In this document: one piece after another, positions 7,279 through 14,371 of the stretch | Position numbering within the stretch: the stretch's first letter is position 1 | How the letters are laid out: every line of letters starts with the position of its first letter | Origin: Verrucomicrobiales bacterium | GTDB taxonomy: Bacteria > Verrucomicrobiota > Verrucomicrobiia > Limisphaerales > UBA11358 | DNA: 51,652 nt | Assembly (NCBI GenBank): GCA_028712475.1 | Contig: JAQTQB010000015.1 | Span: forward strand, 1-51,652 | Direction of reading: 5' to 3' | Position numbers and translations under genes: made by a program | The notes under the pieces: model-generated | What the model saw: the letters and a program-made list of their open reading frames with translations, nothing else | Database searches by the model: none | What the model was told of the DNA's origin: nothing

Positions 7279-7629
7279 TTGAAAACCTCCGGCCAAACAT
7301 TTTTCGACGACGCCAGCCGCCCGGTTGCCGTCGAGGAAATGGATTTTGCCGCGATGGACGCACGGCTTGCCGGCGAAGGCCAGGACGATGGCCAGCGCGA
7401 ACGGCTCGCGCAGCAGGAAGCCGCCATCAGGATTTTGCAGGTCGTGTGCGACGGCGACGTTACAGCAGAGGAAGCCGGACGCCGTGCCATTCTCCTTTTG
7501 CAAACGCTTCGCCCGGTCAAATCGCAGCGGGAAATTGCCCGTCAACTCGACATTACACCCGCCAGAGTTTCGCAACTGCTTAACGCCTTGAGGCATCAAA
7601 TCGGCAATGTTTTCAATGCGATTGAATGA
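7279..7629 (+). CDS. Small HTH protein (sigma region 4-like)
   Basis: A 116-residue protein starting with TTG one nucleotide after the previous stop. Residues 81-106 (KSQREIARQLDITPARVSQL) are a sigma-70 region 4-like helix-turn-helix. The rest is acidic and helical. It probably regulates transcription of the downstream capsid module, as late-gene activators do; this is inferred from position only. The start codon is uncertain, since no ATG upstream of the HTH fits better. Confidence 0.55.
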   Translation: MKTSGQTFFDDASRPVAVEEMDFAAMDARLAGEGQDDGQRERLAQQEAAIRILQVVCDGDVTAEEAGRRAILLLQTLRPVKSQREIARQLDITPARVSQLLNALRHQIGNVFNAIE

Positions 7630-7668
7630 AACCCGTGTGTGAAGATTTAACGCCCCGCCTATTTTTGC

Positions 7669-8313
7669 ATGAACGATCAAATTCTAAAATCCATCCGGGA
7701 CTCGATTGACTCCGCAGTCAATCCGCGCCTCACCATCCCGCGCCATGACATCGAAGCCGCCGCGCAGCCATCGCACGCAACCATTCGAGCCATCGCCCGC
7801 GAACTTGGTTTCACCGTCCCGAAATCCATCATTGCGGAGATCACGGAACTGGACAACCGCTTCATGGCGGTGGTTTCGCAGTTGGAGAAAAACACTTCCC
7901 GCGCCGCGCTCGAAGATTTTCGGAACCATTCGCAAGCCCGCGACGAAAAGATTCTGGCGAGCGAGGATGTCAGCCATCACACCGGCCAGACGCTTGAAGA
8001 TTTTCAGCGCGTGGCCCGCGAGAAATTGGACGCGACGAAACGATTGATGAAACGCCACGGCGCGCAGACTTTTGAAATCGTCCGTCCCTACCTGCAAAAA
8101 TTCGCCGACCTGGTGCTTGCGCTCGCCGACCAGCGGGCCGCACGGGAAATTGAACTGTGCGACCGCTACGGCTTCCCGTGGAAGGCATCGGACGCCGTGC
8201 TTCGTTTGTATCGCGCCAGCCAGTGCGTTGAAAACCGGCTGAAAAATTTCAACGTGACCAGTGGCGAACGCCCGAAAGTGATTGCGGATTTTATTTTCAA
8301 CATTGCCGAATAA
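7669..8313 (+). CDS. Hypothetical element protein before capsid gene (214 aa)
   Basis: A 214-residue, mostly helical, charged protein (MNDQILKSIRDSIDSAVNPR; later EDFQRVAREKLDATKRLMKR). No family is recognised. It lies 16 bp before the major-capsid-like gene. That is the usual place for a scaffold, capsid decoration or head-completion protein, and its helical, soluble character suits a scaffold. This remains a guess. Confidence 0.6.
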   Translation: MNDQILKSIRDSIDSAVNPRLTIPRHDIEAAAQPSHATIRAIARELGFTVPKSIIAEITELDNRFMAVVSQLEKNTSRAALEDFRNHSQARDEKILASEDVSHHTGQTLEDFQRVAREKLDATKRLMKRHGAQTFEIVRPYLQKFADLVLALADQRAAREIELCDRYGFPWKASDAVLRLYRASQCVENRLKNFNVTSGERPKVIADFIFNIAE

Positions 8314-8329
8314 CCAGCCCCCAAAACTT

Positions 8330-9424
8330 ATGATTCCAATTACACAAAACCAATCTGCGCAACGGGCGCTCACCGAAATTTACTTGAACTGCGGCAACAA
8401 GCCGGGCGCATTGGACACCGCTCCTGTCCGCAGCCAAATCGTCGCCGCCGTCTATGCGGAAGCCCGCGACAAGATTCTGCCCGTGATGAACGCCGCCGCC
8501 ACCAACACGATTGATTCGAGTTTGAAGCGCGTTCTTATCCTTCAAGAAACCGTGCGCGATTTTGCAACCCGCGTCTTACCGCTCCGGTTGTTTTGCACCA
8601 GCTTCTTGAACGTGCCACTTGAAGGCACCGACTCCGTTGTCGTTCCGTCCTATCCGTTGCAGACGGCGACCAGTTCCGACTTCACCGATGGCGACGGCAC
8701 GGGCGGCACCGGCTACCAGTTCGGACAGGCTACCACGACCGGCAGCAAGACGATCACCTTGAACAAGCGCAAGTATCAGCCGATTGATTATTCGAGCGCG
8801 ACATTCCAACGCCAGCCGTTTTTCAGCGCGGCTAAACTCGGCAAGATGAACGCGGAAAAGTTGGGCGTGGACATCTTGACGGACATCCTTTCCGTCATCA
8901 CCGCCGCCACCTACGGCGCGTCTGCCAAGGCGATCCCGGCAGCGGGCTACACCAGCGATGACATTTCCGATCTGGCGGGCGTGGCGACGGCGGCAAGCTG
9001 GCCGGATGGCGGGCGTTCGTTGATCGTGGATTCCACGGTCGCCACGGCGCTCCGAAAAGACCCGGCCTACAAGCTGGCTTTGAACATCGGCACGACCGGC
9101 GTGATTCAGGAAGCGCAGTTTCCGAAATTGTCCGGCTTCGACTTCGCGGAAATGCCGAACTTCCCGACGAACTCGGAAAACCTGCTCGGCATCATCGCGT
9201 TTGCCTCGGCCATTCTCGCCGCGTTTGCGCCCGTAGCGCCTGCCGCTGGCGTCCGCAGTCAGCTTGTGGCCTACGAGATCGCCACCGATCTGGCGACGGG
9301 CATCAGCCTGAATTACCGGCACTGGGGCAGCGCCCAGGCCGACCGTGACTTTGAGGTAATTGAATCGGCCTACGGTTACGGCGCCGGCATCGCCGCCGCG
9401 CTGCGTCGGTTGACCGGGCCTTGA
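8330..9424 (+). CDS. Phage major capsid protein-like
   Basis: A 364-residue protein from ATG 8330 (an upstream in-frame start at 8282 would overlap the previous gene). The pattern fits HK97/P22-type coat proteins. A helical N-terminal arm (QILPV-type DKILPVMNAA) comes first. Then RDFATRVLPLRLFCTSFLNV, VVVPSYPLQTATSS and a Gly/Thr-rich loop (DGDGTGGTGYQFGQ) lead to TITLNKRKYQPIDYSSATFQ, which resembles the E-loop/P-domain entry. A domain-like strands follow (SLIVDSTVATALRKD, LLGIIAFASAILAAFAPVAP, RSQLVAYEIATDLATGISLN). It would form the shell of a small or hijacked capsid. No portal or protease gene accompanies it. The family call is by pattern, not by search. Confidence 0.7.
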   Translation: MIPITQNQSAQRALTEIYLNCGNKPGALDTAPVRSQIVAAVYAEARDKILPVMNAAATNTIDSSLKRVLILQETVRDFATRVLPLRLFCTSFLNVPLEGTDSVVVPSYPLQTATSSDFTDGDGTGGTGYQFGQATTTGSKTITLNKRKYQPIDYSSATFQRQPFFSAAKLGKMNAEKLGVDILTDILSVITAATYGASAKAIPAAGYTSDDISDLAGVATAASWPDGGRSLIVDSTVATALRKDPAYKLALNIGTTGVIQEAQFPKLSGFDFAEMPNFPTNSENLLGIIAFASAILAAFAPVAPAAGVRSQLVAYEIATDLATGISLNYRHWGSAQADRDFEVIESAYGYGAGIAAALRRLTGP

Positions 9425-9436
9425 ACAATTTTCATC

Positions 9437-9470
9437 GGCTGGTGTTGTCTCGCTTTAGACAGCATCAGCC
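9437..9470 (+). terminator. Strong 14-bp hairpin after the capsid gene
   Basis: GGCTGGTGTTGTCT (9437-9450) pairs completely with AGACAGCATCAGCC (9457-9470), with two G-T pairs and a 6-nt loop, 12 nt after the capsid stop. No T tract follows, so it is more likely a partial terminator or mRNA 3'-stabilising structure than a classical terminator. Confidence 0.5.
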
Positions 9471-9581
9471 GCAACGCCAAAACGGGCGAGCTTAACGACT
9501 CCAGGTTTCATCGTTGTCACCTGTTCATAACCCGTGAATGAAAACAGCCGGCGTGCAATTGGGTCACTTGCACCGGCACCA

Positions 9582-9617
9582 GCCGCACGCGGCGTCATCA
9601 TCAGCGCCGCGTGTGGC
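9582..9617 (+). promoter_or_regulatory. Second hairpin in the capsid-downstream leader
   Basis: GCCGCACGCGGCG (9582-9594) pairs with CGCCGCGTGTGGC (9605-9617), 12 of 13 bp, with a 10-nt loop. It lies 14 bp before the ATG at 9631. Together with the hairpin at 9437 it makes the 206-nt capsid-downstream leader highly structured. That could tune expression of the tape-measure-like genes relative to the capsid gene. Confidence 0.4.
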
Positions 9618-9630
9618 GAATTTTAACAAT

Positions 9631-9948
9631 ATGACAAATGCCGAAATAATGTCCCGCCTGCTTATGCTCGACAATGATTTTTTGCCGCTGCGCTACTCGC
9701 CGTCCGCACAGCGAGCACATGGGCATCTTGCCGCGCTAAAGGAAGTGGCAAGGCAGGCCGTTGAAGCTGACGAGGACATCCGTGCGGCGTTTGCTCGTGG
9801 TGACGATCTGCGCGGCCCTGTCGCTAATATGCAAGTTGCGTGGATGCGATTCGACGAAACTTACACCGCGCTCTGCCTCGAATTTGCTGCTCTGTCCGGC
9901 AGCGCACAAGCCTACGCGAAGGCGCTAGATCCCATTCTAAAGCCATGA
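9631..9948 (+). CDS. Hypothetical protein before tape-measure-like gene (105 aa)
   Basis: A 105-residue protein from ATG 9631 (TNAEIMSRLLMLDNDFLPLR). An in-frame ATG at 9538 would add 31 His/Ser/Ala-rich residues that read through the hairpin at 9582-9617, so the shorter form is preferred. Neither start has a Shine-Dalgarno. The protein is helical (HLAALKEVARQAVEADEDIR) and unrecognised. Its stop overlaps the next ATG (ATGA at 9945). In tailed phages this position is held by tail assembly chaperones; with no other tail genes here, that is only an analogy. Confidence 0.5.
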   Translation: MTNAEIMSRLLMLDNDFLPLRYSPSAQRAHGHLAALKEVARQAVEADEDIRAAFARGDDLRGPVANMQVAWMRFDETYTALCLEFAALSGSAQAYAKALDPILKP

Positions 9949-11459
9949 ACGAACTGCGCGTCAACATCGGCGGGAGCAACATCGGCTTCAAGCGAGCGAT
10001 TGAAGAGGCCATCAGCGTCACCAAAAAATCGGCGCAGGAAATCGGACAAGCCGAGTCGGAGATTCTTTACAAAAGCACGAACCAATATATCAAGCTTTGG
10101 GAAAGCGCGGTGCAGGAAAGGGAGCGGATCGAGTCGCTGGCGCGCAAGCGCCGGTTGAGCGCGGAGGAAGTGACGGCGTTGGAAGTGGCCCGGTTCAATG
10201 AGAAGGTTCAGGCGGATCGGCTCATTAAAACCTCCGCCGCGCAACAAGCGGCTTACGCCGCGATTTCTGGAGGATCGGTTCCAGGCAACATGGCGGGGTC
10301 TGCGGCGGTGGCGGCGGAACGCTCGACGATGAAAAGAGCAAAGGAAATGGCCGAAAATTTCGGACTTCAAGTTTTGGGAACAGGGGCGGGCATTGCTGGG
10401 GGCGGTTATATTTTGAAAAAAGGCAAGGTCGCTGGGAAGTTTTCAGGAGCCGAAGACATTGAAAAATCGATTGCGAAAGCGGCTGAAGGAGTCGAGGAAA
10501 TGGGACACGCCGGCCATGCCAGTTCAGGAATGCTGCGGGAAGGTGCGGTTTTGATCCGCGAAGGATTGCGCGGGAATTTTTCCCGCATGATTGGAAGCGC
10601 ATCTTTGTTCATTCAATACGCCGGACAAAACCTTCTCAAATATACCGGCATTTCGTTTGTGGCCGATGCCATCAGCAAAATTCCCGGCGTCAGTTCTCTG
10701 CTAAAAATTCCAGGCATGAGCAAGATTCTGCCGGGCATCGGAACGGCTATGGATGTTTTCTCCATTGGCACGACGGCGCGTGAGTTTTTCAGGATGCGCC
10801 ATGCCCAGGGCGAGCGCGACGAGTCGGAAAAATCTTTGAAGGAATCCACCTCGGAAACGTCCGGCAGTTTGCGGGAGCGCGTCGAGGGGCTTCACCGGCT
10901 TGGAAAAATCAGCGACAAGGACAAGGCGAATTATCTTCGGTCGCTGAAGCGCGGCGGGTTTGATGATGTCAGCGGCGTGTTGAACGCCACCGCTCCGCTG
11001 ATGAAGGAAGGCACGATTGCCGAGCAGGAAAAAGAATTGAAGGCCAAGCAAGACTTGGTGAAAGCGCAAAAGGATTACCGGGCCGCGCAATATGCCACCG
11101 GCAACGACCAGGAAAAACTTTTGAAATTGCTTCAAGACGAACGCGATTTGCGGGCGAAAATCGCGGAGGCGACCAAGAACGGGGATCGTGCCGGTGCGCT
11201 GGAAGCTTCGGCTGAACTCTTACTCAGGCAGAATGAAGATAAAAACCTGCGGGCAAGCATGAGGAAAAAGGCTTTGCCAAAAACTGCCGGACACGGTGAA
11301 GAACATCAAGTGGATAGTCTGTCAAAAATGGGACTATTCACACAAAGCGGGCTGTTGTTCAGCCCAATGATGGACATTGCCAAGCAGCAATTGACCTCGC
11401 TGAATAAAATCGAAAATGGCATCCGTAAGATTGCAGATAAGCCCGACATGTGGGGTTAA
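9945..11459 (+). CDS. Tape-measure-like protein
   Basis: A 504-residue protein. The ATG at 9945, overlapping the upstream stop, is preferred over 9840. The N-terminus (LRVNIGGSNIGFKRAIEEAI) has the beta-strand-then-helix start common to phage tape measure proteins. It continues as a long amphipathic helix (residues ~20-90), then a Gly/hydrophobic segment (LGTGAGIAGGGYIL) and a region rich in IPGVSSLLKIPGMSKILPGI. A coiled coil follows (~residues 300-410). The C-terminus (LFSPMMDIAKQQLTSLNKIE followed by NGIRKI) resembles the closing motif of tape measures. 504 residues would measure only a short tail. No sheath, tube or tip genes are present, so it may instead be an internal virion or ejection protein. 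A strong terminator follows. Confidence 0.6.
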   Translation: MNELRVNIGGSNIGFKRAIEEAISVTKKSAQEIGQAESEILYKSTNQYIKLWESAVQERERIESLARKRRLSAEEVTALEVARFNEKVQADRLIKTSAAQQAAYAAISGGSVPGNMAGSAAVAAERSTMKRAKEMAENFGLQVLGTGAGIAGGGYILKKGKVAGKFSGAEDIEKSIAKAAEGVEEMGHAGHASSGMLREGAVLIREGLRGNFSRMIGSASLFIQYAGQNLLKYTGISFVADAISKIPGVSSLLKIPGMSKILPGIGTAMDVFSIGTTAREFFRMRHAQGERDESEKSLKESTSETSGSLRERVEGLHRLGKISDKDKANYLRSLKRGGFDDVSGVLNATAPLMKEGTIAEQEKELKAKQDLVKAQKDYRAAQYATGNDQEKLLKLLQDERDLRAKIAEATKNGDRAGALEASAELLLRQNEDKNLRASMRKKALPKTAGHGEEHQVDSLSKMGLFTQSGLLFSPMMDIAKQQLTSLNKIENGIRKIADKPDMWG

Positions 11460-11571
11460 CTCGACGCCCACACCCGACCTCGAAAGATAACAGCAACGCT
11501 TATCACGGTCATAAGGCTTAAAACGTGGTAACGCGTAGCAACAGCTTTTCCGAACGTCAGCAAATCCACTT

Positions 11572-11609
11572 CAGGCTGTTTCTTTTTCAAGGAAGCAGCC
11601 TGATTTTTT
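11572..11609 (+). terminator. Rho-independent terminator of the late gene train
   Basis: CAGGCTGTTTC (11572-11582) pairs with GAAGCAGCCTG (11592-11602) over 11 bp with one G-T pair and a 9-nt loop, followed by A and six T. It lies 112 nt after the tape-measure-like gene and closes the long plus-strand operon. Confidence 0.85.
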
Positions 11610-11675
11610 ATTCTGTTGCCCGATCTGCCGGGCTGATTCAAAAATTTAGTGCGCCAAAAAAAGCGCATTACATCT

Positions 11676-11930
11676 ATGAATAAAAATGCAACGCAGACGG
11701 AAATGATAAAGGTGGCCCGTGCCAGAAAATACCGAGAGGACGAAGGATTCTTGGACAACGCAGTCCGAATTGACTTCGAGTTGGAAAAGCCTGAAGCCGA
11801 CTATTGGCGACGGAAAGCCAAAAAGCTCGCAGCCGCTTCTGGTGTGAGTTTTGACACAGCCTGGAACGCGATGATTGAGCAAATTGTGATTAACGCATTG
11901 CGCAACCGGCTAATCGCGCAGAGGAACTGA
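11676..11930 (+). CDS. Small hypothetical protein (84 aa) with own unit
   Basis: An 84-residue, highly charged protein (MNKNATQTEMIKVARARKYR; later YWRRKAKKLAAASGVSFDTA). A GTG at 11649 could add nine residues. It is isolated between two terminators, so it must have its own promoter, which I could not place. The EADYWRRKAKKLAAASG stretch suggests a ribbon-helix-helix-like or small regulatory protein, but no clear motif supports that. An independently transcribed cargo or repressor gene at the element's right end is plausible. Confidence 0.5.
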   Translation: MNKNATQTEMIKVARARKYREDEGFLDNAVRIDFELEKPEADYWRRKAKKLAAASGVSFDTAWNAMIEQIVINALRNRLIAQRN

Positions 11931-11953
11931 TTAGAAGACTGTCAGACCACACC

Positions 11954-11982
11954 GCCCGCGCTTCACGGCGCGGGCTTTTGTT
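11954..11982 (+). terminator. Rho-independent terminator after the last element gene
   Basis: A GC-only 8-bp stem GCCCGCGC/GCGCGGGC (11954-11961 and 11968-11975) with loop TTCACG is followed by TTTTGTT. It terminates the 11676-11930 gene. Confidence 0.85.
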
Positions 11983-12027
11983 GACGCCACCCGGCGAGAC
12001 GTTTTGAAATCCAAAGTTAAAGTTGAA

Positions 12028-12048
12028 GGGCACTACACAAGGCACTAT
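12028..12048 (+). promoter_or_regulatory. Right arm-type integrase sites
   Basis: GGGCACTAC (12028-12036) and AGGCACTAT (12040-12048) lie 45 bp inside the right repeat. They are near-identical to the GGGCACTAT pair beside the integrase gene, with the same orientation and similar spacing (12 versus 10 bp). They are interpreted as arm sites of attR. Confidence 0.55.
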
Positions 12049-12092
12049 TTCAAGTCGTGCCGTTTGCGCCTTTGTTCCATAAGGCTTGTCCG

Positions 12093-12194
12093 CACAATGG
12101 CATTGTGGGGGTCGAGAGTTCGAGCCTCTCAGGCTCCACCATTCTAAACAGCCCGCTGATGTTGATTCAGTTCAATGTTGGTGGGCTTTTGTTT
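12093..12194 (+). repeat. attR: 102-bp repeat with tRNA-Ala 3' remnant and terminator copy
   Basis: An exact copy of 1186-1287. It holds a 49-nt tRNA-Ala remnant from the anticodon stem to CCA (12093-12141), which is not a functional tRNA, and a terminator copy (12150-12194). It marks the right end of the element. The next chromosomal gene is the V-ATPase D subunit, so the tRNA originally lay beside the V-ATPase operon. Confidence 0.93.
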
Positions 12195-12216
12195 AAAATG
12201 AACGTCCCAATCATAT

Positions 12217-12242
12217 GTCGTGAACATGCCCGGGTTCACGAC
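12217..12242. repeat. 9-bp inverted repeat downstream of the V-ATPase operon
   Basis: GTCGTGAAC (12217-12225) and GTTCACGAC (12234-12242) are perfect complements around an 8-nt loop, 45 bp beyond the end of the D-subunit gene. No T tract follows on the minus strand, so it may be a weak or Rho-assisted terminator, or mRNA-end stabiliser. Confidence 0.4.
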
Positions 12243-12286
12243 CAATGGTAACTTCAATTTCGATTTTTAGTTCTTTCAATATCCCA

Positions 12287-12931
12287 TCAATGATTGGCCG
12301 GTTCTTCCGCAGGCATCGCGAGGCGATTCCGGATGATCTTCAAAATGGTCAGCGACTCGCGCTCGCGTTCTTCCAATGTGCCGGAAATATATGCGAGTGT
12401 TTCACGATAGGATGGGATGAAAATTTTCGACAGAGCGTTGCAGCGGCGCTGGGTCTTGCGGAGTTCGCGTGCCAGCCGCAGCACCGCATTTTGTAATTCC
12501 GCCAGTTCGGCCAGCATCGGTAATAGTTCCGCAAAGCGGCGCGCGGCCACGTCGGTGTTCGCTGACGTTCCGCTGACTCCGAACGGAACGCCGGGCGGTT
12601 CGGCACGAAACTCCACGCGGGGAATCGCCAGACCCATCAAGTGCTGCCCAGTCAGTTTCAATTCGGCGTCCAGCTTCGCGCCCAACGCCGCCCCATCCAA
12701 AGCCACAGAACCGATGTCGAGGGTTGCCTCACGCAATGCCGCATGAGCGAGACGCAGTAATTCGGCGACTTTGCGCTCGATTTCACGGGCGCGGGCGAGC
12801 CGGCTCATCAGCTCAAAAATTAAAATCTGCCGTTTCTGTTCCAGCAGATCATAGCCTTCCTCGGCGAAGGCAAGCTGGCGCTTCATCGAAAGGTAATTCG
12901 ATTTCGTCGGCGCAATGTTCAGCCTGGCCAT
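12287..12931 (-). CDS. ntpD: V-type ATPase subunit D
   Basis: A 214-residue protein matching the D subunit, the central rotor shaft of V/A-type ATPases. The family hallmark N-terminus is MARLNIAPTKSNYLSMKRQL followed by AFAEEGYDLLEQKRQIL. It forms a long antiparallel coiled coil, with the second helix at the C-terminus (LARELRKTQRRCNALSKIFI). It turns inside the A3B3 ring and connects catalysis to the membrane rotor. It is the last gene of the operon, 3 bp after subunit B. Confidence 0.95.
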   Translation of the reverse strand: MARLNIAPTKSNYLSMKRQLAFAEEGYDLLEQKRQILIFELMSRLARAREIERKVAELLRLAHAALREATLDIGSVALDGAALGAKLDAELKLTGQHLMGLAIPRVEFRAEPPGVPFGVSGTSANTDVAARRFAELLPMLAELAELQNAVLRLARELRKTQRRCNALSKIFIPSYRETLAYISGTLEERERESLTILKIIRNRLAMPAEEPANH

Positions 12932-12934
12932 AAA

Positions 12935-14371
12935 TCAAATCCCGGTTGGCGGCGCAGGAATTGCCGCAGTTTTCTCAAGGTAATGCTGCTTCAGCATCTC
13001 GTCGCTCACGCGGTGCAATTCATCGCGCGGCAGCAGCGAAAGCACGTCCCAGCCGAGATCAAGCGTGGCGGCGATGGAGCGGTTTTCAAATTCGCCTTGG
13101 CTCAAAAACCGATGCTCCAGCGCCTCGCCGAATTTCAGATACAGTTTATCCAGCGTGCTCAATTCCTCTTCGCCAATGACGTCAGCCAGTGCGCGGACGC
13201 GTTTGACGTAGGCATAACCGGCAAACAACTGGCTTGCCAGCGCCGGATGATCTTCGCGCGTAAAACCTTTGCCGACGCCGTCCTTCATCAGCCGCGACAA
13301 GCTCGGCAGCCCGGCGATCGGCGGATAAACGCCGCGCTGGAACAGGTCGCGATCCAAAACGATTTGTCCTTCGGTGATGTAACCGGTCAGATCGGGCACG
13401 GGATGGCTGATGTCGTCGGCGGGCATCGTGAGAATCGGAATCTGCGTGATCGAGCCGGGAGAACTTTCGATGCGGCCCGCGCGCTCATAAAGGCTCGCGA
13501 GATCGGAATACAGATAGCCGGGATAACCTTTCCGTCCGGGGATTTCGCCGCGCGCCGTGCCGACTTCGCGCAGGCTCTCGCAATAATTTGTCATGTCCGT
13601 CAACAGCACGAGCACATGCTGCCCGCAATCGAACGCCAGATGCTCGGCCAGCGTGAGCGCCACGCGCGGCGTCAGCAGCCGTTCCACGCTCGGCGCGTCG
13701 GCCAGCGAGAAAAACATCACGGCCCTGGAGAGCGCGCCGGACTCGCGGAAATTGCGGATGAAAAATTCCGCCACGTCGTGCTTGATGCCCATCGCGGCGA
13801 ACACGATGGAGAACTCAACCTTCTCTTCCAGCAATCGCGCCTGCCGGATGATCTGCGCGGAAACGCGGTCGTGCGGCAGGCCGTTGCCGGAAAAGATCGG
13901 CAGCTTCTGGCCGCGCACCAAGGCGTTCATGCCGTCAATCGCCGACAACCCGGTCTGGATGAATTCGCGCGGATAGCGCCGTGCGAATGGATTGATCGGC
14001 AGCCCGTTCACATCGCGGCGATCTGCCGAGAGAGCGGGCGCTCCACCGTCAGCAGGGCGACCGAGTCCGTCAAAAACGCGACCGCGCATCTGCCGCGACA
14101 CCGGCAGCCGGAAACTTTCGCCGAGAAAACGGATGCGCAAGGTCTGATTGGAAAGTCCGGTTGTGCCTTCCAAAACCTGCACCACGGCCTGCGTTTCCGA
14201 AATGTCGAGCACGCGGCCGATGCGCGGCCGCCCGTCTGGGCCGAGAATCTCCACCGTCTCATCGTAGCCGACATCGCGGATGCGCTCGACCACGACCAGC
14301 GGCCCTTCGATGCGCGTCGCGCCGAGATATTGCAGCCCACGGTCTTCGATGTTGAAGGTAAAATCGTTCAT
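12935..14371 (-). CDS. ntpB: V-type ATPase subunit B (non-catalytic)
   Basis: A 478-residue protein of usual length. Typical B-subunit segments are present: [20 protein letters not shown] at the N-terminal barrel, [40 protein letters not shown] and [20 protein letters not shown]. The Walker A lysine motif is absent, as expected for the regulatory nucleotide site. [20 protein letters not shown] and [22 protein letters not shown] follow. Its start overlaps the A-subunit stop (ATGA). With subunit A it forms the A3B3 hexamer. Confidence 0.96.
   Translation of the reverse strand: MNDFTFNIEDRGLQYLGATRIEGPLVVVERIRDVGYDETVEILGPDGRPRIGRVLDISETQAVVQVLEGTTGLSNQTLRIRFLGESFRLPVSRQMRGRVFDGLGRPADGGAPALSADRRDVNGLPINPFARRYPREFIQTGLSAIDGMNALVRGQKLPIFSGNGLPHDRVSAQIIRQARLLEEKVEFSIVFAAMGIKHDVAEFFIRNFRESGALSRAVMFFSLADAPSVERLLTPRVALTLAEHLAFDCGQHVLVLLTDMTNYCESLREVGTARGEIPGRKGYPGYLYSDLASLYERAGRIESSPGSITQIPILTMPADDISHPVPDLTGYITEGQIVLDRDLFQRGVYPPIAGLPSLSRLMKDGVGKGFTREDHPALASQLFAGYAYVKRVRALADVIGEEELSTLDKLYLKFGEALEHRFLSQGEFENRSIAATLDLGWDVLSLLPRDELHRVSDEMLKQHYLEKTAAIPAPPTGI

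Larger units (their letters stand above)
1186..12194 (+). mobile_element. Integrated satellite-like element in tRNA-Ala
   Basis: The boundaries are perfect 102-bp direct repeats. Recombination between them would excise a circle of 10,907 bp. All genes inside run on the plus strand: integrase (1389), NTase-only DNA ligase, unknown, Xis-like, HTH, small protein, RepA/DnaB-like ATPase, repeat cluster, several small or HTH proteins, major-capsid-like (8330), unknown, tape-measure-like (9945) and a small protein (11676), closed by two terminators. Many genes overlap by ATGA. No terminase large subunit, portal, protease, connector, tail tip or lysis protein is recognisable. The size and the integrase-Xis-replication-capsid content recall phage-inducible islands or cf-PICI-type satellites; that comparison is inference. 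It could instead be a decayed prophage, but the ORFs are compact and undamaged. Confidence 0.9.

Noticed and set aside
12093..12141. Second tRNA-Ala
   Set aside because: Only nucleotides 28-76 of the tRNA are present; the acceptor 5' strand and D arm are missing, so it is an attachment-site remnant.
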